A stretch of DNA of 64,000 nt from NCBI GenBank assembly GCA_949292785.1, contig CASFBK010000004.1:238870-302869 (forward strand), in the 5' to 3' direction. The number at the start of each line of letters is the position of its first letter. The first letter of the stretch is position 1. Positions 1-9,676 of this stretch are shown piece by piece. The position numbers and the translations under genes are program-made. The stretch is from an uncultured Eubacteriales bacterium. Its GTDB lineage: Bacteria > Bacillota > Clostridia > Lachnospirales > Lachnospiraceae. Below the pieces are notes generated by a model that had not been told where the DNA came from, did not search any database, and was given only the letters and a program-made list of their open reading frames with translations.

Positions 1-254
1 AATCCTTCACGGGTATAAATACATTCCTCGTCAATGGCATAACGATAGCGGCGATAGCGGAAAATGGGACCGAACAGGCAATCCGCTATGGCAAAGCCCA
101 GAATAATCCAAAATATAATGGTAACAGCGGGCTTTGAAAAAAGTGAGGTATAGTAAAGAATTGCCGTTATAATGGTTATGACGATAACTGTGGTAAGAAA
201 GGTTGTTGTGTACATACAGTACAGAGCTTTCTTGTTTAAATATTGAAATTCCAT
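1..254 (-). CDS. PH-domain membrane protein (YdbS-like), C-terminus cut by window edge
   Basis: Reading the minus strand from the ATG at 254 gives about 84 codons that run off the left edge. The protein starts MEFQYLNKKALYCMY, has two hydrophobic stretches (about residues 14-35 and 43-60), then a basic RYRRYRY segment entering a beta-type sequence. This is the layout of bacterial PH-domain (bPH2/YdbS) membrane proteins, whose function is poorly known. A GGAGAGGAG ribosome site lies just upstream of the start. It is divergent from the gene at 434. The family call is an inference from a partial sequence. Confidence 0.6.
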   Translation of the reverse strand, partial: MEFQYLNKKALYCMYTTTFLTTVIVITIITAILYYTSLFSKPAVTIIFWIILGFAIADCLFGPIFRYRRYRYAIDEECIYTREG

Positions 255-307
255 GAAAAATAACTCCTCTCCTGATATGATGTAATTGTAGATAGTATAT
301 GATAGAA

Positions 308-336
308 TTCTTAAGAATACAATGAAGTTTTCTTAA
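308..336. promoter_or_regulatory. Possible response-regulator site: two TTCTTAA repeats
   Basis: TTCTTAA occurs at 308-314 and 330-336, exactly 22 bases apart (two helical turns), and the first copy sits in the 12-base palindrome ATTCTTAAGAAT (307-318). OmpR-family regulators often bind direct repeats spaced this way, and an OmpR-type regulator is encoded at 1416. The site lies between two divergent genes. Low confidence. Confidence 0.3.
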
Positions 337-369
337 CGTAACCTAAAATGAATCTGAAATGAAAAGTTA

Positions 370-398
370 TTGCAACATAAATATAAATCTCCTATAAT
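370..398 (+). promoter_or_regulatory. Sigma-A promoter of the coiled-coil gene
   Basis: TTGCAA (370-375) and TATAAT (393-398) are separated by 17 bases, about 35 bases before the start codon at 434. Near-consensus vegetative promoter. Confidence 0.75.
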
Positions 399-433
399 AA
401 ATGAGAACAAGAAAGGGATAGGAGACTCAAAAT

Positions 434-1300
434 ATGAGTATACAGGATAAGATAGAACGTATTTTAAAGGAGATACATGTACTGTTTTCCCAGAGCCAGA
501 CCTATGAAAAGGATACCAACAAGGTCGTAGTGGATAAACAGCAGGTGTTTCAGCTGTTAGAACAACTCAATATGGCGGTCTATGAGGTGATGGACCAATA
601 TGAAGTGACCAGTCAGAAGCACGAAATGTCGGAACGGCGCAGTCAAAAGCGCGGGGAAGAGATTATAGGCAAGGCGAACCGCCATGCGGACGATATTTAT
701 GCCGCCTCCATTATCTATACGGATGATGCTTTAAGCAGAATTCAGTATATCATGGAAGATGCCAATAAATCGGTGCAGAGAATTTTTCGGAAAATGAATG
801 CAGAACTGAAGGATGAAAAAGAAAAGGTACGTCAGAATCAGTTTGAGTTAAAAGAGCAGCTGCAGGACTTTGCAGATACGCAGAAGTATCTTAAGGTAAT
901 CGAAGAACACAATCAGGAGCGGGAGAAAGAGTTACGGGAAAAGATAGGGAAGTCTAAGGGAAAGCGGATACAAAATGAGGGAAAGACGTATTCCGCTATC
1001 CAGCCGGAAATAAAGATAAACAAAGCATATTTTGACCAGGTCGGAAAACATTATGACGAGAACGGCAGTCTGGATAATCAAAATGAGGATGAAGTATCCC
1101 AAAGCCTCTCCAGATTGACCGGAAAGGAATTTGCAGAAAGCCTGCGCCAGAGAGCCTCCATGGGAGGGAACCGGGAGGAACAGGAAGAGCGTCCTGCTGT
1201 GCATACCGCGCCGGAAGTAAAAGTAAATCTGGATTCCGCATATTTTAAGCAGAAGCAGACAGAAAGTAAAGACAGGCGCTTTCCTTTTGGCAAAAAATAA
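434..1300 (+). CDS. Coiled-coil protein of unknown function
   Basis: 288 residues, no signal peptide and no membrane segment. Residues about 30-180 are a long charged helix rich in Glu, Lys and Gln, predicted coiled coil, followed by a low-complexity polar C-terminus ending in a basic FPFGKK. A short motif recurs in the tail (KINKAYF and NLDSAYF), suggesting two copies of a small peptide-binding element. The general look is that of DivIVA-like or ATPase-B-like structural coiled coils, but I do not recognise the family. It has its own promoter and lies upstream of a two-component system, so a cell-envelope role is possible but unproven. Confidence 0.7.
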   Translation: MSIQDKIERILKEIHVLFSQSQTYEKDTNKVVVDKQQVFQLLEQLNMAVYEVMDQYEVTSQKHEMSERRSQKRGEEIIGKANRHADDIYAASIIYTDDALSRIQYIMEDANKSVQRIFRKMNAELKDEKEKVRQNQFELKEQLQDFADTQKYLKVIEEHNQEREKELREKIGKSKGKRIQNEGKTYSAIQPEIKINKAYFDQVGKHYDENGSLDNQNEDEVSQSLSRLTGKEFAESLRQRASMGGNREEQEERPAVHTAPEVKVNLDSAYFKQKQTESKDRRFPFGKK

Positions 1301-1415
1301 TGACCTTTCGGAAATCTTAATAAATTTCCTGTTAGTAATTTAAAAATCAGCTGTTACAATAGGGACATACGTCAGAATAATATGGCAGATGTCCCTAACT
1401 TATGAGGTGAAGGAT

Positions 1416-2111
1416 ATGAAGAATATTTTAGTATGTGATGATGACAAAGAAATCGTAGACGCAATAGAGATATATTTGCAGCAGGAAGGATATAACATCC
1501 TGAAAGCATATGACGGGGAACAGGCGCTTTTAGTACTTCGGGAGAAAGAGGTGCATCTTTTGATTATTGACGTAATGATGCCCAAGTTAGATGGGATTCG
1601 TGCTACCCTAAAGATTCGGGAAGAAAGCAGTATTCCAATTATTATTCTTTCTGCAAAGTCAGAGGATGCAGACAAGATTCTGGGATTGAATATTGGGGCG
1701 GATGACTATGTTACAAAGCCCTTTAATCCATTGGAATTAGTGGCAAGAGTGAAGTCTCAGCTGCGGCGTTATACACAGCTTGGAAATGCAGCAGAAAACA
1801 GCCAGAGAATCTATCAGGTAGGTGGTCTGGTAATCAATGATGATTTGAAGGAAGTCACCGTAGATGACGAGATGGTCAAGCTTACTCCCATTGAATATAA
1901 TATTCTGCTTTTGTTAGTGAAGAATCAGGGAAAGGTATTTTCCATCAACCAGATATACGAAAATATATGGAATGAAGATGCCATTGGTGCGGATAATACG
2001 GTGGCAGTACACATTCGGCATATTCGGGAAAAAATAGAGATTAATCCTAAGGAACCAAGATATTTGAAAGTTGTTTGGGGAGTGGGATACAAAATAGAAA
2101 AATCCAAATAA
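1416..2111 (+). CDS. OmpR/PhoB-family response regulator
   Basis: 231 residues from the ATG at 1416, chosen over an in-frame ATG at 1389 because GAGGTGAAGG lies 5 to 12 bases before it. The N-terminal receiver domain shows the acidic pocket (CDDD, residues 7-10), phospho-acceptor Asp52 in IIDVMMPKLDG, and the conserved Lys in VTKPF. The C-terminal half is a winged helix of the Trans_Reg_C type ending VVWGVGYKIE. It is 12 bases upstream of a sensor kinase, so the two form a pair. It resembles the VanR-like group of clostridial regulators. Target genes are unknown; the neighbouring coiled-coil and lipoprotein genes are candidates. Confidence 0.9.
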   Translation: MKNILVCDDDKEIVDAIEIYLQQEGYNILKAYDGEQALLVLREKEVHLLIIDVMMPKLDGIRATLKIREESSIPIIILSAKSEDADKILGLNIGADDYVTKPFNPLELVARVKSQLRRYTQLGNAAENSQRIYQVGGLVINDDLKEVTVDDEMVKLTPIEYNILLLLVKNQGKVFSINQIYENIWNEDAIGADNTVAVHIRHIREKIEINPKEPRYLKVVWGVGYKIEKSK

Positions 2112-2123
2112 AGGAGTGAAGGA

Positions 2124-4850
2124 ATGAAGAAGCTTCGATATTCTACCGGATTAAAAGCGACTGTAGTAATTATCCAACAGATTCTTTTTGTTGTGCTGGT
2201 GATATCCATATTGTTGGTAACAACTCTTTTTCAGAAAAATATTCTGGATTTCGGAGATATCAAGAATAAGTCTTTTTCGACTTCAGCATATTTTTCCTCT
2301 CTGTTTCAGGAATCCGCGGAAGATATTTTTAATTTTGTGGAGCTTCGTAAAAAATTTGAAACCGCGGGAAACTATGATGCCGAGAAACAGATTGATATTA
2401 AAAAGTATTATAATAGCCAGGGAAGAGTTGGAGATGTTTCCGAGGATAAGCTGACAGAGGATGAAACGCAGTCAAGACGTTATTACCTGGGAGAACTGGT
2501 AGAGTGGGCAAGAAGCTATACTACATCGGATTACCAGTTTACCTCCACATTTTATATCAATAACGGAATCTATCAGAAGCAAAGTGTGAGCAGAGACGGT
2601 GCATCTGTTTTTAATCAGGAAAAGCAGATTGAAAGTCTGGGGGATATGAGCGCGGAATTACAGATGGTCATTGTTTCGCAGGTAGAGCGTTCCTATGGCG
2701 GTTCTTACAATGTTGCTTATTTGGAAAGCAGCGGAGTATTTAACAGTACAGAAGTGGCAGAAGAAAGTGACTTAGAAATAGAACCGTCCCAGGAGAGCGC
2801 TGACACAGAAGAGGGACAGCAGGAAGAACCGCTGGAGGAGATTATCCAAAGAGTCATTGCGGGAGAATTGTATGAATTAAACAGTGACGAACTGACCTTG
2901 TTACTACAGGATTTGGGAATGTTGAAGGGCTCTTATAGTAATGAATACAGTTTTGTGAATGAAGAATATCTTTCTGTAGACGGAAGCGGAATCTGGACAG
3001 ATTTTATTCAGGGAAAATGTACAGAAGTTCAGATGCAGAAGATGTATGAGGCATTGGAATATACCCTGGAAAATATAGGACAGGAAGTAAATACCTATAA
3101 GAAATGCTTAAATCGTTATAATCTGGGAAAAGAAGGAAGCAACGTTTATTACTGGATAAAAAAGGGAAATGAAGATAGTATATACACCAATCTGGAAGAC
3201 GTGGAAATCGAGGATTTCACAGAGTATGGAAAAGAAATGGGAAAATATTTCTTTTACAGAGAATCTGATATGCGTCTTGAGACCAATGTAAAGGGAATGG
3301 AAGATGTCTTTTACAATGGAATTGAACAGGTATATGGTGGAAAGGGAAATATTTTGTTTATCTGCGTAAACACATCATTTCCACAGGAAGACAGTTTTTA
3401 TCAAGCGAAGCAGGAATACAGTCAAATGTATCCGTGGATTTATATAGGTACGGTCGCCATGGTAATCAGTGCATTGGGATGTCTTATTTGTTTTATCTAT
3501 TTAAGCACCATTGCAGGAAAGACTGGGGAGCACAAAGAGCCTGTCATATGCTGGTTTGATAAAATTCCCACAGAGCTCGTATTTATAGCCGCAGCAATCT
3601 GGGCCATTACATCCATTGTAATTTATGGTGATGTGTTTTATCGATTCGGCGCTTCAGAGCTGGCAGGACTTTTGGTGATATCCGGGGTGCTTGCGTTTTT
3701 CAGTTTAGCGTTGTTTATGTTATTCTATCTGAGCTTTGTAAGAAGAATCCGTGCAGGCGTGCTTTGGAGCGGAAGTATTACCCATTGGCTCTTGCAGGGA
3801 ATCGGAAGTGCATTTCATGCCCGTAAGCCGGCAACCAAGATGATTATCTGGTTCGGAATACATTTTCTGGGGTGTCTGATTATGATTCCGCTATTAATGG
3901 AATGGGATGAAGCATATCAGATGCTTGGGATTATCTTCTTTATCGGCATGAGTCTGATAGAGGGCGTGTTCATTGTCCGGGAGGGCATTCAGCGCAACAA
4001 GGTGTTAGAAGGGATTCGCAATATTTCCGAAGGAGACCTTGAGTTTAAAATTGATACCAGGGAATTAAAGGGAGACAATAAAAAGCTTGCGGAGGCGGTA
4101 AATACCATTGGAGACGGATTATTCCATGCAGTAGATAACAGCATGAAGAATGAGCGTTTGAAAGCAGACTTAATTACCAATGTTTCCCATGATATCAAAA
4201 CACCGCTGACATCGATTATCAATTATGTTGATTTGCTGAAGCGGGAAGATATTCCAAATGAACGGGCGCAGAATTATCTTGAGGTATTAGAGCAGAAGTC
4301 CCAGAGATTGAAACAGCTGACAGAGGACCTGTTAGAGGCATCCAAGATAAGCTCGGGAAATATTACCCTTCAGATGGAACGGATTAATTTCGTGGAGCTG
4401 GTCTATCAGACCGGTGGTGAATTTAACGAAAAGTTTGAAGCAAAGGGATTAACCGCCATTACTAAACTGCCAAGAGAGCCGGTAGTCATTATGGCAGATG
4501 GCAGAAGAATATGGCGCGTAGTGGAAAATCTTTACAATAACGTGGCAAAATATGCTATGGCAAATACCCGTGTGTATGTGGATATGACGATGGAAGAGGA
4601 CTGGGTAACGCTTTCTATTAAGAATATTTCTCAGAATGCATTGAATATTCAGGCGGATGAACTGACAGAACGTTTCATTCGTGGAGATGTATCGCGAAGC
4701 ACCGAAGGAAGCGGTCTGGGATTGTCTATTGCCAAGAACCTTACGGAGCTTATGGGAGGCGAATTCGAAATCTATTTGGATGGAGACCTCTTTAAAGTCA
4801 GCATCAGTTTCCGGCGGGAGTCCACGGTAGAAAATGGCGCAGAAGATTGA
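2124..4850 (+). CDS. Large membrane sensor histidine kinase
   Basis: 908 residues, about twice the size of a typical kinase. One N-terminal membrane helix (about 14-36) is followed by an extracytoplasmic domain of about 390 residues with an acidic stretch, then five more membrane helices (about 440-620), a HAMP-like linker, a HisKA dimerisation domain with the phosphorylated His689 in NVSHDIKTPLTS, and an HATPase_c domain with GSGLGLSIAKNL. The five-helix block between sensor and HAMP is unusual and may itself sense a ligand in or near the membrane. It forms an operon with the upstream regulator. The signal is unknown; no resistance or transport genes accompany it. Confidence 0.9.
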   Translation: MKKLRYSTGLKATVVIIQQILFVVLVISILLVTTLFQKNILDFGDIKNKSFSTSAYFSSLFQESAEDIFNFVELRKKFETAGNYDAEKQIDIKKYYNSQGRVGDVSEDKLTEDETQSRRYYLGELVEWARSYTTSDYQFTSTFYINNGIYQKQSVSRDGASVFNQEKQIESLGDMSAELQMVIVSQVERSYGGSYNVAYLESSGVFNSTEVAEESDLEIEPSQESADTEEGQQEEPLEEIIQRVIAGELYELNSDELTLLLQDLGMLKGSYSNEYSFVNEEYLSVDGSGIWTDFIQGKCTEVQMQKMYEALEYTLENIGQEVNTYKKCLNRYNLGKEGSNVYYWIKKGNEDSIYTNLEDVEIEDFTEYGKEMGKYFFYRESDMRLETNVKGMEDVFYNGIEQVYGGKGNILFICVNTSFPQEDSFYQAKQEYSQMYPWIYIGTVAMVISALGCLICFIYLSTIAGKTGEHKEPVICWFDKIPTELVFIAAAIWAITSIVIYGDVFYRFGASELAGLLVISGVLAFFSLALFMLFYLSFVRRIRAGVLWSGSITHWLLQGIGSAFHARKPATKMIIWFGIHFLGCLIMIPLLMEWDEAYQMLGIIFFIGMSLIEGVFIVREGIQRNKVLEGIRNISEGDLEFKIDTRELKGDNKKLAEAVNTIGDGLFHAVDNSMKNERLKADLITNVSHDIKTPLTSIINYVDLLKREDIPNERAQNYLEVLEQKSQRLKQLTEDLLEASKISSGNITLQMERINFVELVYQTGGEFNEKFEAKGLTAITKLPREPVVIMADGRRIWRVVENLYNNVAKYAMANTRVYVDMTMEEDWVTLSIKNISQNALNIQADELTERFIRGDVSRSTEGSGLGLSIAKNLTELMGGEFEIYLDGDLFKVSISFRRESTVENGAED

Positions 4851-4875
4851 CACAGGAGAAAAACAAGGTTACAAT
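4847..4875 (+). promoter_or_regulatory. Promoter of the lipoprotein gene, overlapping the kinase stop codon
   Basis: TTGACA (4847-4852) and TACAAT (4870-4875) with a 17-base spacer. The -35 box contains the kinase TGA stop, so the lipoprotein can be expressed separately from the two-component operon. Confidence 0.65.
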
Positions 4876-4904
4876 AGAAAAAAATAAACCAAAGGGGAAG
4901 AGAT

Positions 4905-5669
4905 ATGAAGAAAAAAGTTATTTCATGTATGTTAGCGCTGACACTGGCACTTTCTATGACAGCATGTGGAAGTGATGATAAGAATGTGGAAAAAGGAGCA
5001 TTTGAGGCGAGCAAGCAGCAGAATGACGTGGATGTGGAAGACCTGAATGAAGACGACTTGAATGAAGACGACATTGAGGAAGAGGATTTCGACGAAGAAG
5101 ATATAGAAGTTGATAGCGAAGCAGTAACAGCAGAACGAGGAACCTTTGACGGAAATGTTTACACCAATGAGAGCATGGGAGTTCAGGCAACGATTCCGGA
5201 AGGATTTGTTTTGTATACGGAGGAACAGATTCAGCAGGCGTTGGGAGCTGGCGCAGAGATGATGGAGAATGCAGAATATGATAGTGATTCCATTCAGGAG
5301 AGCCTTGCCGGAACCATTTATGATGTAATAGCTGCAACAGAGGATAATTCAGCAAACATTCAGATTGTTATTGAAGAGACAAAACGTTCTATTGGTATGG
5401 AATTGGATGCAGATTCTTATGCAAAGCTTATGGAAAGCAATTTGAAGACGACATACCAGAGCGCCGGTTACACCATAGAAGAAACTGACATTACAGAAGA
5501 ATCACTGGGCGGAATGGATTTCACTGTTGTTTTCGTGAATGTAGCCGGAATGATGCAGAAGGCTTATATTCGTCAGGTAGGAAATTATGTGATGACATTT
5601 ACCGTAACATATACAGATGCATCAGAAAGTGCTGTACAGGAATTTTTAAATTCTATCACAGCAATTTAG
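4905..5669 (+). CDS. Predicted lipoprotein with acidic linker
   Basis: 254 residues. A lipoprotein signal peptide ends in the lipobox LSMTAC (Cys21), so the mature protein should be lipid-anchored outside the membrane. Residues about 40-70 are a highly acidic linker with repeated LNEDD/EEED units, followed by a folded alpha/beta domain of about 180 residues that I cannot assign to a named family. The promoter overlaps the end of the kinase gene, so the lipoprotein could be a target or an accessory of that system. Function unknown. Confidence 0.8.
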   Translation: MKKKVISCMLALTLALSMTACGSDDKNVEKGAFEASKQQNDVDVEDLNEDDLNEDDIEEEDFDEEDIEVDSEAVTAERGTFDGNVYTNESMGVQATIPEGFVLYTEEQIQQALGAGAEMMENAEYDSDSIQESLAGTIYDVIAATEDNSANIQIVIEETKRSIGMELDADSYAKLMESNLKTTYQSAGYTIEETDITEESLGGMDFTVVFVNVAGMMQKAYIRQVGNYVMTFTVTYTDASESAVQEFLNSITAI

Positions 5670-5687
5670 TAAAAAACGTATTTTACC

Positions 5688-5716
5688 TTGCAATTCCTGC
5701 GGGAGACCAGTATAAT
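5688..5716 (+). promoter_or_regulatory. Promoter of the hydratase gene
   Basis: TTGCAA (5688-5693) and TATAAT (5711-5716), 17-base spacer. The expected start point is near 5723, just before the hairpin at 5740. Confidence 0.75.
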
Positions 5717-5739
5717 ACGTTAATAGGGAAAAGTAAAGT

Positions 5740-5764
5740 CGATGGGATTTCCCATCGGCTTTTT
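5740..5764 (+). terminator. Leader hairpin with U-tract ahead of the hydratase
   Basis: CGATGGGA and TCCCATCG (5740-5757) form a stem followed by GCTTTTTC. It starts about 17 bases after the predicted transcription start and before the ribosome site AGGAGGA, so it acts on the hydratase transcript itself rather than only ending the lipoprotein transcript. Possible attenuator. Confidence 0.55.
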
Positions 5765-5796
5765 CATTATTAAATACCAAATTAGGAGGACAGATT

Positions 5797-8094
5797 ATGA
5801 TAAAATTGCATGACGGCGGTGTATATCTGGTAAATGGCACCACTTTGGTGGAGGACAATGCACAGGCCGAAGCAGCCATTAATTCAGCCGTTGGAAAGAG
5901 TATTTCAAAAGAAGAAGCAGCAAAAAACACCATTGCATACGGTATTCTTGCAGACCACAATACGTCTGGAAATATGGACAAGCTGAAAATCAAGTTTGAT
6001 AAATTAACATCCCATGATATCACATTCGTTGGAATCATTCAGACCGCAAGAGCATCAGGATTAGAAAAGTTCCCGGTACCTTATGTACTGACCAACTGCC
6101 ACAACTCCCTTTGTGCCGTAGGTGGAACCATCAACGAGGATGACCACATGTTTGGTCTGACCTGTGCCAAGAAGTACGGTGGTGTTTATGTGCCACCTCA
6201 TCAGGCAGTAATCCATCAGTTTGCAAGAGAAATGCTTGCAGGCGGCGGAAAAATGATTTTAGGCTCTGATTCCCATACCCGTTATGGTGCATTAGGAACC
6301 ATGGCAATGGGCGAAGGTGGTCCTGAATTAGTAAAACAGTTGTTAAACAAGACTTACGACATTAACATGCCAAAGGTAGTCGGCGTTTACATGACAGGAA
6401 AGCCGGAAAAGGGCGTAGGACCTCAGGACGTGGCGCTTGCCATTATCGGGGCAGTTTTTGCCAATGGTTATGTAAATAATAAAGTAATGGAATTCGTAGG
6501 ACCGGGCGTGTCTAACTTAAGCGCAGATTTCCGCATCGGCGTGGACGTTATGACCACAGAGACCACCTGTCTGTCTTCTATCTGGAGAACAGATGATACC
6601 ATTCGTGAATTCTATGACATTCATGGAAGAACAGAGGAATATAAGGAATTAAATCCGGGACAGGTAACATACTACGATGGAATGATTGAAGTAGATTTAA
6701 GCAAGGTAAAACCGATGATTGCAATGCCATTCCATCCAAGCAATACCTATACCATTGAAGAATTGAATGCAAACTTAATGGACATCTTAGATGACTGCGA
6801 GAAAAAGGCATTAGTAAGCTTAGACGGCGCCGTAGACTTTACATTGAAGGATAAAGTGAGAAACGGAAAGCTCTATGTTGACCAGGGAATCATCGCAGGC
6901 TGTGCCGGTGGCGGATTTGAAAATATCTGTGATGCAGCAGACATTTTAAAGGGAGCAAGCATTGGTTCTGATGAATTTACCTTAAGTGTATATCCTGCAA
7001 GTATGCCGGTATATATGGAACTGGTGAAAAACGGAGCAGCAGCAACCCTCATGGAGACCGGAGCTATCTTAAAGACAGCCTTCTGCGGACCATGCTTTGG
7101 TGCAGGAGATACCCCAAGCAACAATGGATTCTCTATCCGTCACTCAACAAGAAACTTCCCGAACCGTGAAGGTTCCAAGCTTCAGAGCGGACAGATTGCA
7201 TCCGTAGCCTTGATGGATGCCCGTTCCATTGCAGCAACAGCAGCGAATAAGGGATATTTAACACCTGCAACCGATATGGATGTAAACTACAGCAATCCAA
7301 AATATCACTTTGACAGCAATATCTACGCAAACCGCGTATTTGACAGCAAGGGTGTAGCAGACCCATCCCAGGAAATCAAGTTTGGTCCGAATATCAAAGA
7401 CTGGCCTGCAATGAGTGAGCTGCCGGAAAACATGGTGCTTAAGGTTGTTTCCGAGATTCACGACCCTGTTACCACCACAGACGAGCTGATTCCGTCCGGT
7501 GAGACCTCTTCCTATCGTTCCAACCCGTTGGGCTTAGCAGAGTTTACCTTATCCAGAAAAGACCCTGCTTATGTAGGACGTGCAAAAGAGATTCAGAAAG
7601 CACAGAAGGCAGTAGAAGCCGGAAAATGTCCGGTAGAAGCAGTAGAAGAGTTAAAGCCTGTCATGGCAGCTGTGAAAGAGAAATTCCCGGAAAAGGATTT
7701 CCACAAAGAGAGCAGTATTGGCTTCGGAAGTACGATTTTTGCAGTAAAACCGGGTGACGGTTCCGCAAGAGAGCAGGCAGCTTCCTGTCAGAAAGTGTTA
7801 GGCGGCTGGGCAAATATTGCGAACGAGTATGCAACCAAGCGTTATCGCTCAAACCTCATTAACTGGGGTATGCTTCCATTCCTGATTCAGGAGGGCGAAT
7901 TGCCGTTCACAAATGGAGATTATATTTTCGTGCCGGATGTTCGTAAGGCAGTAGAGGAACGCAAAACAGAAATTACAGCATATGTGGTAAAGGATAGCAC
8001 TCTGAAAGAGTTTACCCTGAAAATGGGAGAACTGACAGAGGATGAGCGTACCATCATCTTAAAGGGATGCTTGATTAACTACTACAAAGGATAG
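5797..8094 (+). CDS. Aconitase-family hydratase (YbhJ-like)
   Basis: 765 residues. The order of domains follows the aconitase superfamily: [12 protein letters not shown] in the N-terminal region, a Cys in IIAGCAGGG, the paired cluster cysteines in FCGPCFG, and a C-terminal swivel segment with [11 protein letters not shown]. The three cysteines fit a [4Fe-4S] cluster that binds and dehydrates a hydroxy acid. It differs from classical AcnA/AcnB in spacing and is closer to the uncharacterised YbhJ-type hydratases common in Clostridia, so the substrate is unknown. It is monocistronic, with a strong promoter and a hairpin in the leader. Confidence 0.85.
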   Translation: MIKLHDGGVYLVNGTTLVEDNAQAEAAINSAVGKSISKEEAAKNTIAYGILADHNTSGNMDKLKIKFDKLTSHDITFVGIIQTARASGLEKFPVPYVLTNCHNSLCAVGGTINEDDHMFGLTCAKKYGGVYVPPHQAVIHQFAREMLAGGGKMILGSDSHTRYGALGTMAMGEGGPELVKQLLNKTYDINMPKVVGVYMTGKPEKGVGPQDVALAIIGAVFANGYVNNKVMEFVGPGVSNLSADFRIGVDVMTTETTCLSSIWRTDDTIREFYDIHGRTEEYKELNPGQVTYYDGMIEVDLSKVKPMIAMPFHPSNTYTIEELNANLMDILDDCEKKALVSLDGAVDFTLKDKVRNGKLYVDQGIIAGCAGGGFENICDAADILKGASIGSDEFTLSVYPASMPVYMELVKNGAAATLMETGAILKTAFCGPCFGAGDTPSNNGFSIRHSTRNFPNREGSKLQSGQIASVALMDARSIAATAANKGYLTPATDMDVNYSNPKYHFDSNIYANRVFDSKGVADPSQEIKFGPNIKDWPAMSELPENMVLKVVSEIHDPVTTTDELIPSGETSSYRSNPLGLAEFTLSRKDPAYVGRAKEIQKAQKAVEAGKCPVEAVEELKPVMAAVKEKFPEKDFHKESSIGFGSTIFAVKPGDGSAREQAASCQKVLGGWANIANEYATKRYRSNLINWGMLPFLIQEGELPFTNGDYIFVPDVRKAVEERKTEITAYVVKDSTLKEFTLKMGELTEDERTIILKGCLINYYKG

Positions 8095-8143
8095 ACATTC
8101 TGAAATTAGAGCATTTCAAAATGAAAAGAAAAGAGGAATCATT

Positions 8144-9487
8144 TTGGAAGAGAATAGCAAAAAGACAGAAAATCGAAAAGCGAACTGGAACATTAAGCCC
8201 TATTTAGCGATAGGGCTTACCGCTTTTATTGTAATTATAGCAAGCATATCCGTATTTTTTCTAATCTATCGGTATGCCGGACTGGCAGAGCTGTGGAATA
8301 AACTGTTAAATATTCTACAGCCTATCACGATTGGATTAATAATTGCTTATTTAGTAAATCCCATTGTAAAGTTTGAAGAGAAGCATTTACTGCCGCTTTT
8401 GAAAAAAAGAATGAAAAATCAGAAACGAGCAGAAAAATTCAGCCGCATGATAAGTATTTTGGGCGCACTGATATTCGTAGGATTAATCATTGGGATTTTA
8501 CTGCAAATGGTAATTCCGGAGCTGTATAGCAGCATAGAAGGAATGATTGTGGATTTGCCAAAACAGGTAAATTACTTTACGGACTGGGCAGGAAGCTATA
8601 TTGACGAGGAAAGCGAGATAGCGAAGTATTTAGAACAGGGACTTCGGCAGGGAATAACGTTTTTTGAAGATTGGGCGAAGACTGATTTTCTCCCGCAGAC
8701 CAAAAATATACTTACGTCTCTTACCACAGGAGCCATTAGCGTGGTAAAGGTTCTGTTTAATGTAATTATCGGAATTATTATTTCTATTTATGTACTGATG
8801 AGTAAGGAAACCTTTATCGGACAGGCGAAAAAACTGGTATATGCATTATTTCCGGCAAAGCAGGCAAACGCAATCGTGCACACAGGACACAAGAGCAACA
8901 AGATTTTTGGCGGATTTATTTCCGGAAAAATTTTAGATTCCCTGATTATCGGAATTCTTTGTTTTATAGGACTATCCATTTTAAAGATGCCATATACATT
9001 GTTAGTCAGCGTAATTGTAGGGGTTACGAACATCATTCCGTTTTTCGGACCATACCTTGGAGCCATTCCAAGTGCTATTTTGATTATGCTGTCAAGTCCG
9101 CTGCATGGATTGTATTTTATTATCTTTATTCTGGTGTTGCAGCAGGTGGATGGAAATATTATCGGACCTAAGATTTTAGGAGATTCTACAGGACTGACCT
9201 CTTTTTGGGTGGTGTTTGCCATTCTGATTGGAGGAGGGCTCTTCGGTGTACTGGGAATGATTATGGGAGTTCCTGTCTTTGCAGTAATTTATTATATTAT
9301 CCGCAATATAATAAATTATGTACTGGAAAGGAAAAAACTTCCGAAAGAAACAAGTCAATATACCGATGTACGGTGTCTGAATATCCAGGAGCATAAATTG
9401 GAACACTGGGAGACAGATAAAAATCCGGAGGATAAAAAGCAGAAAAATAAAAATCCGGAGGATGACAAAACAGAAGCCGGAAAATAG
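8144..9487 (+). CDS. AI-2E family transporter (permease) 1
   Basis: 447 residues starting at a TTG codon with AGAGG seven bases upstream. Eight or so hydrophobic segments and the conserved IIPFFGPYLGAIPSA and GLFGVLGMIMGVPVFAV segments identify the AI-2E/PerM/YdiK exporter family. Members export signals, lipids or ions; the name AI-2E comes from one member and does not show that autoinducer-2 is the substrate. The last 45 residues are a charged, repetitive cytoplasmic tail (KNPEDKKQKNKNPEDDK). It lies 49 bases after the hydratase. A second member is at 34990. Confidence 0.85.
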   Translation: MEENSKKTENRKANWNIKPYLAIGLTAFIVIIASISVFFLIYRYAGLAELWNKLLNILQPITIGLIIAYLVNPIVKFEEKHLLPLLKKRMKNQKRAEKFSRMISILGALIFVGLIIGILLQMVIPELYSSIEGMIVDLPKQVNYFTDWAGSYIDEESEIAKYLEQGLRQGITFFEDWAKTDFLPQTKNILTSLTTGAISVVKVLFNVIIGIIISIYVLMSKETFIGQAKKLVYALFPAKQANAIVHTGHKSNKIFGGFISGKILDSLIIGILCFIGLSILKMPYTLLVSVIVGVTNIIPFFGPYLGAIPSAILIMLSSPLHGLYFIIFILVLQQVDGNIIGPKILGDSTGLTSFWVVFAILIGGGLFGVLGMIMGVPVFAVIYYIIRNIINYVLERKKLPKETSQYTDVRCLNIQEHKLEHWETDKNPEDKKQKNKNPEDDKTEAGK

Positions 9488-9513
9488 TGGAAAGTGATTT
9501 TTTACACGTAACA

Positions 9514-9576
9514 AAATATAGTATTTTGCAAAGAAAACCAATCAAAGATATGGTAGTTTGCAGGATACTATTTTTT
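9514..9576 (+). terminator. Probable terminator after the permease
   Basis: ATAGTA...GCAAA and TTTGC...TACTAT pair across a loop of about 30 bases, followed by a run of T. Imperfect stem, so moderate confidence. Confidence 0.45.
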
Positions 9577-9586
9577 TGGATAAATT

Positions 9587-9615
9587 TTGACATATATAGG
9601 GTTCATATGTTACAC
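9587..9615 (+). promoter_or_regulatory. Promoter of the TPR/P-loop gene
   Basis: TTGACA (9587-9592), 17-base spacer, TTACAC (9610-9615). The -10 is weak, but the -35 is consensus. Confidence 0.5.
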
Positions 9616-9676
9616 TAAATGCAATAAAGTGATAATTAGGGAAGCTATACCTTTTATGGAGTTTGAGGTGACATAA

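Noticed and set aside
1416-4850. Glycopeptide or bacitracin resistance regulatory system
   Set aside because: The kinase and regulator resemble VanR/VanS-type proteins only in general; no resistance enzymes or ABC exporters are adjacent.
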